Positions 49,079 through 61,445 of a DNA stretch of 64,000 nt are shown here, in pieces. Origin of the DNA: Cinnamomum chago (lineage: Eukaryota; Streptophyta; Magnoliopsida; Laurales; Lauraceae); the NCBI GenBank assembly GCA_038049695.1, contig CP142454.1, positions 12,752,501 through 12,816,500 of the forward strand, given 5' to 3'. The notes beneath the pieces were generated by a model. It was given only the letters and a program-made list of their open reading frames with translations, had not been told where the DNA came from and searched no databases. How positions within the stretch are numbered: position 1 is the first letter of the stretch; each line of letters begins with the position of its first letter. A program made the translations under genes and the position numbers.

Positions 49079-49360
49079 TGTCCGCTTCGGGCCCTTGGCC
49101 TGCACGGTTTTGTTTCCAACGCACCCAAGTCCATGAGTGAGCGTCAAAATGCGTCATACTAGACAAAGAGGACCGGACTCCTTTTAACCTTCACTTTAGA
49201 CGCTCACATGAGCGAGGCTCTGTCCGCTTTGGGGCCCCATAGGGGTACCAGCATGGTTTTGTTTCTAACGCATCCAAGTCCATGAGTGAGCGTCAAAACG
49301 CGTTATGCTAGACAAAGAGGACCAGACTCCTTTTAACCTTCACTTTAGACGCCCACATAA
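49079..49360 (+). repeat. 142-bp tandem duplication
   Basis: Two copies starting tgtccgctt at 49079 and 49221. They share ttttgtttc(c/t)aacgca, aagtccatgagtgagcgtcaa and ccttttaaccttcactttag blocks and have diverged at roughly a dozen positions. Not coding. Confidence 0.88.
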
Positions 49361-49774
49361 GCGATGTGAGATGTAACAAGCAGATACGATATTGACACAA
49401 TGGTCCCAGAACCCCCTTGAAAGTGGGAGATACGAATCGAATCTGACATGGTTCATGCTCACAAGCCATTAGCCATGGAATGTGCCTTGAATGGAAAACG
49501 TGGCTTTTTAATATACATCTACAAATTTCCAGAGTAATTCACACCCAACTTTGGATGGCCAAGATCTTTTACTCGATACATGTTAAGTTCCAATCTTGAC
49601 CGTCCTTTTGGCCTCTGAAGGATGACATTTTACCATTCACTATCAGAGTGGTCCCCTTTCTGTCCAGGCCAAAGGTGGGTTGTTATCATGCAAGTTCCTT
49701 TCCTGGGAACTCCAGCTTTTTTAGAATAGTCTGCTTTGGGTGTTCTGTGAGAGCTCACAATAGTCATCATGGAA

Positions 49775-49811
<37 letters not shown>

Positions 49812-49985
49812 CACTCATATTAATTGAAGGTTTCATGGTCTCCTGTATTTGTTGGTATAGATGGGGTACTTGCATCAGTGCATGTGGTCCTTACCTATTC
49901 TAAATCAGCTATCATCCCCTCCATTGAAAACATGGGCCTCATAGTTTTCTTTGACTGTTGACTGGGAAGCAACAAAAGTTATGTA
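49361..49985. other. Intergenic with GA microsatellite
   Basis: GA repeat at 49777-49809. No gene. Ends with the left flank (gta) of the next MITE. Confidence 0.6.
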
Positions 49986-50514
49986 GGGCATGTTTGTGTA
50001 CACACCCTTTCCGCGGAAAGAGGAAATTGCCACGTCACCAAATTCCATAGAAATGAAAACCTCGGAAAAGGATTTCCGTAGAATTTAGAAATTCATGTTT
50101 GGTGCAAAAAGAGTTTCCTCATTGAATTGGTGCAGATGTTGTTTGGTGCGGCTGTGGATTCCTTATAGAAAATCAAAATTTCTTATTTGGTGATGTAATT
50201 TTTTGAAGAAAATAATATAACATGTATATTATTTATTTAACATTAAATAATAATTTATAAAGAAATAAAAAATGAAAGAGTTATAGGGTTTTTGGGTTGA
50301 AATGGACAAAAGTGAAGAAAAGATGGAGAACTTTTCCGAGGAAAACCATTCCCATACCCCCCCATGGGAAACCCATTTCCACAATTATCAAGGAAAATGC
50401 TGACTAGGCAGGAAAACATTTCCGCGGAATTGTTCCGCACCAAACGCTGGAAAAATGGGTTTTCCGTGGAAAACCGTAAACTTTTCCGCGGAAAAGTGTT
50501 ACACAAACATGCCC
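49986..50514. mobile_element. Tourist/Harbinger-like MITE, copy 1
   Basis: Ends gggcatgtttgtgta and tacacaaacatgccc-like are inverted repeats (gggcatgtttgtg at both ends). The 3-bp repeat gta flanks it (49983-49985, 50515-50517). Both ends are rich in ttccgcggaa palindromes. GGGCATGTTTG termini with 3-bp duplications are typical of plant Tourist-like elements. It is closely related to 52198-52706. Confidence 0.85.
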
Positions 50515-50517
50515 GTA

Positions 50518-52197
50518 GTGTCGGCCTCTCCTGAAAAGGAAAGTCATTCAGATAGAAATAAGAAACTTCAGCTTAAAATTAGGAAGTGGGGGTAGGAGGG
50601 AAATGAAAAGGACAAATCTAAAGAAAGATTGAAAAGATTGCCATGCAAAACGCCAGTTTTCCACATGTAACATGTTAAAAAAGTGTGGAGGGAGGTGAAT
50701 TGTCCTTATCATCAAAAAGATTATGACAAAAAATTGAGTGTTTTGTTAATCGGTGGATGTTAAGAGAACCTTTGAATACAATCCTTGATAGAGGATATTA
50801 TTGAGATGATAATTATTAATGTGAATTAGAAGTTGGCCAAATATCATTCCAGAAAATTTAACGGTTTTATCAATGTAGTGATTTTTATCTAGATTCAATA
50901 TAATGGTGGACGATGGTTGAATCACGGTCAAATTGGGATGGCTATTAGTTTTTGAGTGGGAAACAGGGGAAAAGGTATGTATTGATGGTTTGTATTAATT
51001 GTAGATGGTGTTGGCAAGAAAATGGGAATGCCTGGGTGGGTGGGGTTGAACCCCTCTCCAAAATGTAAACCCCAAGATTTCCATAAGTTGAACCACTTCA
51101 AAATGTAAACCCCAAGATTCCCATAAGTTGAACCACTTCAACGTGTAGTAAAATGCCATTGATTTCAAATCACATCCTTGTGCTAAAGAAACGATTACTT
51201 TTTTGCATTACATTCATTTTTCACATCCATTCTCCATAAAAGTTTTTTTTTTCTTTGGTAGAAGATATTCCTTTCCAAGGTAGCTTTAAATTTATGTTAG
51301 TTCCACTTAGCCCACTTTTGGACATCCATGCAAACCCTATGCATACTGTGACTTGATAATGTTCATTTATGTAAGTCATAGTTTTTAAGAACATAAGAGG
51401 CATTATGATGAAGTTTGAATACAATGGGTCCGGGGAGATGAATGCCAAATCTAAAAGAATTTGAGGGCCCATCTACCTTATTTTTGAAATTTAGCACCTA
51501 CTTCATTAGGGTTTTTTTCTTTATTAGAATTTCTTACTTGAATTTATCCTGTTGGGACTTTTTGGACATTATATGACATCATGCTTCTAGCATTTGCAAA
51601 TATTATTTTTTCTTAATAAGCATTTTAAAATTTCAACTACCCGAAAGATCTCAAATGTCTATTGAAAATTCAAGAATCCCAACTCATTTACCTTTTGATA
51701 GGATTCCTAGATACTCAAGTACAAATGCATTCAAGAATTCCACTATATCATGAACGGTATTAAATTCTTTTTGAAATTTAGAACACCTCTTTCAATCAAA
51801 GATGGGCATAATTGAAGATCCACTAATGGCCATAAAAGAATAATATCTCAGCCAAATCACAAGAAATTAAATTGTGTTCCTCCCTTATGTACCCTTCATT
51901 CCTTTTAGTTATTTTATATTCCATCAATGTGACTTACATTATTATTAAATCCTACAAGTTAAATGCAAAGTTGGGTCACAGGCCCTCAAAGTCTTCCCTG
52001 GGACCAACAAAACTATCAGAATGCATCCCTATAATCCATCAGTGGGCTCACAAAGAAATATGAAGCCCTAAAAAAATCATGACCCTCCATTCAACATCAT
52101 GAGGCCAAACAAAATTCTCTCCCAATCTTCATAGATGGATCATTGTTACACATGTTTTCCTCCTTTTTCCTCTATTTGATCCATAAACCAACCCTAA
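50518..52197. other. Intergenic, no gene seen
   Basis: AT-rich, with a 40-bp tandem duplication at about 51061-51140 (aaatgtaaaccccaagat). Nothing else recognised. Confidence 0.5.
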
Positions 52198-52706
52198 GGG
52201 CACGTTTGTGTACACACCCTTTCCGCGGAAAGAGGAAATTGCCACGTCAGCAAATTCCATAGAAATGAAAACCTCGGAAAAGGATTTCCGTAGAATTTAG
52301 AAATTCATGTTTGGTGCAAAAAGAGTTTCCTCATTGAATTGGTGCAGATGTTGTTTGGTGCGGCTGTGGATTCCTTATAGAAAATCAAAATTTCTTATTT
52401 GGTGATATAATTTTTTGAAGAAAATAACATAACATGTATATTATTTATTTAACATTAAATAATAATTTATATAAAGAAATAAAAAATGAAAGAGTTATAG
52501 GGTTTTTGGGTTGAAATGGACAAAAGTGAGGAAAAGATAGAGAAGTTTTCCGAGGAAAACCATTTCTCATACCCCCCATAGGAAACTCATTTCCACAATT
52601 ATCAAGGAAAATGCTGACGATGCAGGAAAACATTTCCGCGGAATTGTTCCGCACCAAACGCCGGAAAAATGGATTTTCCGCGGAAAAGTGTTACACAAAC
52701 ATGCCC
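52198..52706. mobile_element. Tourist/Harbinger-like MITE, copy 2
   Basis: Sister of 49986-50514, with a clean taa target duplication (52195-52197, 52707-52709) and gggcacgtttgtg / cacaaacatgccc ends. It lacks about 22 bp near its right end that copy 1 has between two ttttccg motifs. It ends less than 350 bp before the CT-rich leader of the bZIP gene, so it lies in that gene's probable promoter. Confidence 0.88.
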
Positions 52707-52709
52707 TAA

Positions 52710-54283
52710 TAATTGAAGTTGCAAATAAACGTGTGCTTTAGATCAGTAGGTGGCCCCCCACAGAACTTAAATGCAGTGTAACTTGTGCCTGCGGGACTCT
52801 TTCATACAGTGTACTCGCGCCACTGTACTGCAGTCGCGCTAAACAACCCAAAAGAATCGCCGAGTTTTTCGCGAGGAAAATGCGAAAAAATCGGCACTCT
52901 TGCATTCCAGCTCCAGTTCCGTACTCAACGGCGTTTCTCGTCCGTACGCCGCTACCCCCCTCTATTTCTTCCTAGAGATGAACTGCCCCCGGCGCATTTT
53001 AGCCACCACTCCTCTCTCTCTCTCTCTCTCTCTCATTCTTGATGCATTTCTCCCACTAATCAGGTATGCACAAAAGCATGGAAAAGCAAGAGAAAACATG
53101 AAAATCCATGTTCTTTTCATGTGGGGTTGGTTGGTTGTTTTCTATTTATAACACTGTTGCATTGCTATGATTGTTTCTTGGTTTTGTTCTTTTCAGGTTT
53201 TGGGAGATGAAGAGAACTTGCTTTATGTGCTGACCTTTTGAATCTTGGGTCTTATTCAGTTAAGGAAGAAGATGTGGAATTTCTGTTGAAGTTTGTGTTT
53301 TTATTGTTTTGCAGGTGTTGGGTTTTTGTTTTGGAAGACATTAAAGTTGGAAAGTTTTGTAGTACTCTCTGGATATTTGTTCTATGTCTTCTATTTCTCT
53401 TGTTTTGTTCTAAGATTTGTTGTTCCTTTCATGGAGTTTTCTCCATTTGTCTTGGTTTTTCTGTGTTGGGTTTGTGCTATGATTGGTTGAGAGGAAGGGT
53501 GTTGCAATAATGTTGCAGCACTGAGCTCAGAGCTGGATTGAATGCTTTCATGTTTAGATGATTAGTGGAAACTCGCATGGCATCTGAAAAAGTTTCTGTT
53601 GGCAAGATGCCTCAACTGGGCCTCATTTCTGTTTCAATGGAAATGTGGTTTGTACCATATCAGGAACCTGTTTCTTTGAAAGATAGGAATAGCTTGTCAT
53701 ATAATGGCTATTGGGTTCTCTGTGTGAAATGTAAAAATGATTTTAAAAGAACTAGATATTTCATGAAATCTGAAATCATTGTGAGAATTAGTAGCTTATG
53801 TTCCTCTGTTCTAATATATATACCTGGTTTGAGAATTTTTGTAATAGTTTTTAATATTTGAATACATACTCTTTTGATTCCTGTACCTACTACCTATATT
53901 GACAACGTGCTTGTCATCTCTGTTTCAAATTTGCATTATGTGTTATGGCTGCTATAGTTTTAGCCCCGATTTTTTCAATGTTGATTATTATTACCATATT
54001 AGGCAGTCGTTAGGTACTGGGTGTAAGTCCATATATTTAAATAATTCAATGCCTGAACTTGGAATAATTCCTCTAGATTTGGGATTTGGATGGCCACCTA
54101 TATAAGAATTTCAAGACATTGTAGTATTGCATAAAGAGGTGGTCCTGACATTCTCAGTGAATGAACATTTGTTTCTTTATAAAGTTTCATGCCCAAGATC
54201 TTTACTTATCATGGTATGATTTACATTTTATTTCAGAAGAAGAACAATTGAAGAATAATGGGTAAATTATAGATTAGCTTACA
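52710..54283 (+). promoter_or_regulatory. Promoter and 5' untranslated region of the bZIP gene
   Basis: A CT microsatellite (about 53014-53034) marks a probable 5' leader exon that could end at the aatcag/gtatgc donor near 53063. A good acceptor, ttttatttcag, ends at 54236 and would start the last leader exon, which runs into the ATG at 54284. Other acceptor-like sites (about 53196, 53314) leave the exact leader structure open. The MITE at 52198-52706 sits at its upstream edge. Confidence 0.5.
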
Positions 54284-57200
54284 ATGTCGAGGCAGGCTCC
54301 CCTCCCACCTCGATACCCATTTCAAAACAGGGGTGCATCACCTCCTTCCGCGGATTCTGGGTCTTTAACTGCATATAGGAATGATGAAACGCGCAGGGGA
54401 CGGCACTTTAGATCTCCCTCCGAAGGCTTAATCTTAGAAGAACAACCTTTGTGGCTCAATGAATTGTTAAGTGATACAGAAACCAATGAGAAGGGGATAT
54501 TTCATCGGCGATCAGCTAGTGGTTTGGTTGTCCCCACTGTACTTCCAGATCTAACATCCCTTATCCACGAAGAAAATCAAATTTCCAATGAATCTTGCTA
54601 TGGGGGTGGCAAGGGAGGGAGTTTCTCTGCTGAAACAGTGAAATTTTTGGATCCTGTAATGAAGCAGGGGATTAAGATTGGCAACTCAAGTGGTGTGGAA
54701 GCAGCTTGTATATATGGCCCTAACTCTCCTAGAAGAAAGAGTAACTTAACCCAAATGGACTGCTCAATAGTTTCAGCATTGTCAGAGTACATTCCTCAAA
54801 AGTCACAGCATTTGTCTGGGAATCTTCTGTTCGGTGCAGAGATTGCCCAATATGTAACAAAGGGAGATGCTTCTGCGAGTGATTTTGATCTCGAGAAGAA
54901 ATCAACAAAGCGGTTAGAAATATCAAACTTCCTTTTCCTATTATTTGATGCATTTATTAAGTTTTTCCTTCCTAAGTCCACATTGTAATTGTCTGTAATA
55001 TAACCCTCAAGATGTTTTGCATGGTTAGCATCATCATACGTTCCATTAAAAAATTGTAACTTAACCCAAATGTAACAGTCCATTTGCTGAAAATTGCATC
55101 ATCATGTTTGCCCTTTAGTACCGAATCATGTTCATTTTTGGTGACCCATTCTTATTTTTCAATAAGCTTTTAAAACATTTGCATGCATTAGCTTGGGTAC
55201 ATGTCCTGCTGCTGGATATGGCAAAATCCTTTTTCCATTTCCATGTTGTTCTTCCAAGCATGGGTGAGACCCATTGATCATCATTTACAATAGCTCTTCA
55301 TTACAACTTTGTAAACCGGTTCTCTTGATGAACAACTTTGGTATACCTGTAATGCTTCTATGTCGTTAATTGTAGTAGTATCAGTGAAATCTGTGTAATA
55401 GAAGGGAAGTTTGTGGTTTGTATGATGTCTTATTTATAATTTTCTTAATTCTTCTGTCTGTGCACTATAACTACTATAAATGTGCAAGGTTGAATGATAG
55501 ATAAACTTATCTTTGGTTACCCATGTTGTCATTCATGTTAAAGAGTTCCAGTGAAACTTGTGCATCTTAAGTCAGTTTGACTGGTGATTCACCTTCTTTT
55601 AAATATATTTGCAGTTACCTATGCAAATTGATGTAGATTTTTTCTTTTTTAGCATATGGTTTTGTGGTTGTATGATTGCACTGACATTGAACTTCACTGT
55701 TCAAGAGTGCTGTTTCACTGTCATCACTGAACTTTTCTTGGACACGTGCAAGTTGACAAAGAGACACTCATCAAACCAAAATGCTTGCCTGTTCAGTAGT
55801 ATATCTTTTCTATTTCTTCCTCAAATTTTAGATGGATTTTGTTGATTTCTATTCCACTCATCTTATCAGGTTGGTTGTGTGGTTGACATGACAATATTGC
55901 TAGACTAAAACGAAAGTTCAGAACAATGTAGGAAACAGGCTATTAAAAAAAAAAACAATGTAGGAAACAGATGCAAGAAACATCAAGAATACATTTAATA
56001 GCAACTATCTGAAAGCAAGATACAATTGAGGAGAAAGTGAAGAAAGAAAAGCAGATGCTCCCTAAAGAAATGGGCTTGCATCTGCCATTATCAAGTCTTC
56101 TTCCTCAAACTTTTCATGTGTATAATTTGGCCTCTTACTACATCCTTATTATTGTCTTCAACTGCCTTGTTCTTTGACCTAGGGACAGCATCTACGTCAT
56201 TGAAAATGCCCCTTAATGTTTATCCCATCAACATCCACTTTACACGCCAAACTTTTTGTAGGCATTTTCTTCATTGGAAGACTGGAATAACTACATTTCT
56301 TTGTACTGCTGAAGAAAAGATATTGTGTCCTCAGGCAGTTCTCCAGATGCAACTATGAGCTGTGTTTGGCATTTGACATGTCATACATAGACGTTTCTAA
56401 CTATGTCTATCTAATTACTTTCTTACCACCACCTCGGGTTTTGTTTTTTTTTTTTTTTTCATCACTAGAAAATTTTCCCAAGTGTTTGGCAATCCTTGCA
56501 ACATAAGAACTTTTATTTTTGCTGAAATAAAACCTCCAATGGTGGTGTGCTTTATGCCAAATGCCTAAATGCTTTTCTTCTTCTTTATTCAGAAGTAATG
56601 TTTTATCAATGGTTTGAAGCTTTTAATTTTGCAGGTGCTATTAAAATTCCATATCAACTGTGGATTGTAATTATTAAAAATATATATGTTAATATGCCAA
56701 GAGAGTATTTGGAAGATAGACAAAATATATCAACTATGGCCATGCTTTCCTGTTGCATGCCTCTCATTTGTTTCCAGATTGTCTATTCCAAAGGTCTCAC
56801 CATGGATGGGCCACATAAAAGGAGTAAAAGCCTCATAGATTAGAGAGTTCTGACATCCATCCTATCCATTCAAAATTTGCCGTTGCCATCATCAGCATCT
56901 AAGTCTTATCCATCTTTCTAAGGATTATCCATTCAAAAGTAAGGAAATAAATACTCATCTGTAGAGACGGTGAAAATCTTTTGTTAGTGAAAATTTCATT
57001 TAAAGTGGCCTAATAGATTTTGTGGGTTATAACACCAAGCGCTGCTAGCATTTTCTATTCTGATGAAGATCAATAAGGCCATAGATTTATTGACCATTGT
57101 GCTTCTCAAAATTCTCTTTCTTGGATAAATATAATTTGAGTATAGGGCTTTGGCCCAGATGGATTTCTTCGTCAGTCAATGTTCTTGGTTATTTGAGGAT

Positions 57201-60200
57201 GGGATGGAGAATAGTAGCATTGAGTATGTTATTTAGGAGAAGGAATATAGTAGTTAGGAGAAGCTTGTTGGCTTCTCATTTCTCAACATGGTGTTTTATG
57301 AAGGGATGTGGAGAACAAGAAATGTTTAGAATGGAACATTTAGAAGGTGTTTCCTCATGATCTTTGTTGAAGGCTCTTTCCTAGTTCTACATGGTTGCTA
57401 GTCTATTCATTATTTGATGCACTGACCACTATTTGCCTATAATGGAAAGCATTCATCAGTATTTGATGCAGTGAACTTTTGCTTTGGGAGAGTTATTCTG
57501 TCTCTTTGGTACTTTGTGGGCAATACCGGGGATTGGTCTAGAATTCATTGTGGCTCAGGGACATGGTTATTCTTCTACCTGAGGCAGTTTCTTGTGGGGT
57601 TTATCTTTAGACGCAATTCTGTGGTGGTTGTCGTATGAGCGGAATAATTATATTCAGGGATTGCAAGGAATTCGAGGTGCTCATGCATCAGATGTTTTGA
57701 GATGCTGGCCTGATTGCTTTATCGTAGGAGGTCCCATGGTTGGGCCATCCATTTCAGGGGTTCCTCATTTGGGTATCTGGAAACTGAAGTTTGATTGTAG
57801 TGCGTCATAAGATCATATATGAGCCAGCATTGGAGTTGCAATTAGAGAGTGCAATGGTGATGTTCTTTGTAACTTTTCAAGGGCTCTACATGGCTCTACT
57901 TCCAACAAATATAAGATTTTTCGTATCACTCTTCTGCCTGTGGGGTGTAGCTCCTTTCTGGATTGGGAGCAATAGAGGCCCTTGTTGAGGATAACTTCTC
58001 TTGCACTAGCAAATTGGTGTATATAAATCAATCATGCCTGGCGGTTAGGGATATATAGATATAGTTCATCCAATGAAATGTGACTATGCTCGTCTGGGTA
58101 CAGTAGAGGCACTTGTTGAGGGTGTCTCACCTTGTGCAGTCAAATGGGCTTCTATAAAATGTGACTATGTTTGGTGATTGGCGGATATCATTTATGGAAT
58201 CATGTGTAATGGCCACTTTATTTGTCACGTTTTCTTAGAAAAGCTAATAATGTATCGGCTGATATTTTGAACCATAATGTGAATACCCCACATTTGTTTT
58301 TTCTGCTTGTTATGAACAGCAATGCAATGATGTCCTTGGGGTGAAATGTTGCATAAAATTGTCATTTTCCAATTGATCATTTGCATGGCATGAATATGTA
58401 CGCCATGACGAATGAAACATCATTGAAACCATATCGACTCGGTCTCAAGACCTTACCACTTGATCATTGTCTGTTCTTTTGTTCAGATTTGACACGAAAT
58501 TCCTATTTAAAAGGAAAAGGATCTTTTACTTCAGTTTCAGCCATGGTGATTTCTTAACCCAAACTGTTATTTAGTTCCTAGTTCATACTAGATCTAATGA
58601 TCATCATCCTTATTGTCATCATTTTGGAGGCTATATAACCCATTTATCTGGTGTTGGCTTGATGAGTTCTATTCTTGGGGTGCTTATACAAACATTTTGT
58701 GAGCCATATGACTTTCAATATCCATGGGAAACATTTTGGGAGAATAATTCAAAGCTTAAGTGATCAATATCCATGGGAGAATAATTCAAAGCTTGAGTGA
58801 TCAATATCCATGGGAGAATAATTCAAAGCTTATGTTACAATTGATTTGGAAATTACACACTTTCAAATTGAAGCTTCTCACTCTCTAGAAATCCCTCTAA
58901 TGAATACGAGCCTATCACAAAACTTCTCTCAGCCAAATGAGTCTCTTTTCTCCTTTTCTCTGGCTCTTTGATGATAGGACAGAACACGAGAAACTTGTTT
59001 GCAACCTTCTCCCTTTCTTTTGCTCTGATACACTCTTCAGAGGTATACATTTCCTATTAGGGTTTTCTGAAAGGAAGCAAGGACTGCCAGAATTAAATTC
59101 AAACGAATTCACTGGCATGTCATAAAGGAGCAAAAAGTAAATAAAGTAAAAGTGATTTGGCTTCACACACTTGCACACATATATAAGCATGTTCTGTTTT
59201 TTGCATTCATCCCTATTTGGAGGCAAATATTACTTACTGTTTCTTTAATATAATGTTTCTTCAGTAGTAGATTTGCTGCATTGAGGCCTCATATCCTGAT
59301 TTGTTCAATTTAATCTTTAGCAATTTGCTGTTTTCCCAAACATCTTTCTAATTTTTTTAACACGTCGCCAATTTCTTAGAGAATAAGTGTATGCCTGCCA
59401 AGTCTATATGTGGTGCGCTGTTTACTTGGTTGCTACCTTGTCATGATGCATTTGCCTAAACCTCCAACTTAAGAAAATTGCTTACCATTTTCTGTTAGTT
59501 TGCTTACCATTTTCTGTTAGTTTGTATGCTTCACATAGCCAACTTCTCTGCAGGCATTCTGGTCAGCGTTCAAGGGTTCGTAAGCTCCAGTATATTGCTG
59601 AACTAGAAAGAACAGTAAATATATTTCAGGTAATTTGTTGGATTTTATGGTTCTGAAGCTATCTGTCTGCTACAACTATAGCCTGAACAAGCTGCTAATT
59701 AAAATTTTCTTTTCAGTGCAGACATTTGAGTCAGAGTTAGCAGGCAGAGTTGCTTCTTTGCTTCGGCAAAGACATGTTTTGTCTATAGAGAACAGCACAC
59801 TAAAGAAGCAGATAACCAACCTCCGGGCAGAGAAAATGATCAAAGATGGTCAGTGTTTTTTTTTTTTTTTTTCACCTTATCTTTTATTGTTTTCAAAATG
59901 AGAATGATTTTCAATGAATTTGCAAACTAAGACTTGTGTGGTCGATGCTCTTAAACTAACTCACTTCTCATGTGAATTTCCATTTCTTGAGTCTTTGTAT
60001 TTGTCTCAAAAAGGACCTTCCACCCACATAAGGGGCCAGAATGGGCCATCAATTTGATGAATTCCATGACAGATGGAGCATGTTCCAAATATATGACGAT
60101 CTGGTGTGATGGTGTTATGAAATACTGTGGGCCACAGTACACACCTGGGACTGTACTAAATCATGGCAGCTGGTGGGATATGCATGGGAGATGTGGATAG

Positions 60201-61404
60201 CTGGTGGGTCAAGTTTCATTTCCATATGATAATCCTAGCTGTGATTTCGGGTCTTTTAAATTTCACTTTTTTAAACCCCTTAAATCTTTTCATAGCCCAT
60301 AACACGGACCTATGATGATCGGATGGGGTTGAAACTTTAGTTACCGTCAATTCAGGTTATACTTTCTAGTTTACACATCCCACCACCCTCATGTATTGGA
60401 AGTCATCCAAGTGGACCCCAGAAAAATCTGTTTCGCTGAATAATTTTTCCTCTAATATATATTCCCAATAGGTCATCCTAGTCCTTAAAGCTATTTGCCT
60501 ACAAATGGATATTCTAGAAAAGAACCTGGATAAGTTGCATGAGTACAGCTGCATGTTTCAGAATCCAACACTGGTATGGCTGTCGAATTTGGAAAAACTC
60601 AAAAAATAAGATTCATGCATTCAGCAACAAAGTTATATGAATTAAAATATTAAATAATTCATAACTAACAAAGTTATATGAATTAAAATATTAAATAATT
60701 CATAACTAAATTATGTACCTAAACAACATCGAATTTAAAGGGTCTCTTCCTTGGGTCCAAGGTATTAAGCTTCTACTCCCAGATCATAAGTCGATCGGAT
60801 TAGTGGTGGCAGTAGCTATGAAAAACATTTTGATTGCATCACTGGGAAATGACATTATATATAGATTAATCAGGCGGACGATTTAGACTAAGAAAGAGTG
60901 AAGTTTCTGTTATTAGAATCAGCCCTTGTTCTGCCAAACTTATGCTTAACAAGGTAGAAGAGCCAATCATGTCATGCAGAGTCTATATAGAGTGGATGCC
61001 ATTACATGTTGATACACAATATGTTGCTCGCAAGAAATCTATGTATGTACAGCCCACAATTAATGGAAGAGTCAAAGATGAACTATACGGTAATTACTTC
61101 ATGTCATGCAGAGTCTATATAGAGTGGATGCCATTACATGTTGATACACAATATGTTGCTCGCAAGAAATCTATGTATGTACAGCCCACAATTAATGGAA
61201 GAGTCAAAGATGAACTATACGGTAATTACTTCTGAGTGTAATAAATTTTGTGCAGATCCCTGATGTCCTATCTCAATACATGCCTGGTGCATTCACTCAA
61301 ATGAACCCTACTATTAATGGAGTTTTCCCTAAAACTCCCCAGTTGGAAGATTCATTTGATTGGCGGTATGCAAACAGATGGTTCAGAAATGAACACTGCA
61401 TTAA

Positions 61405-61445
<41 letters not shown>

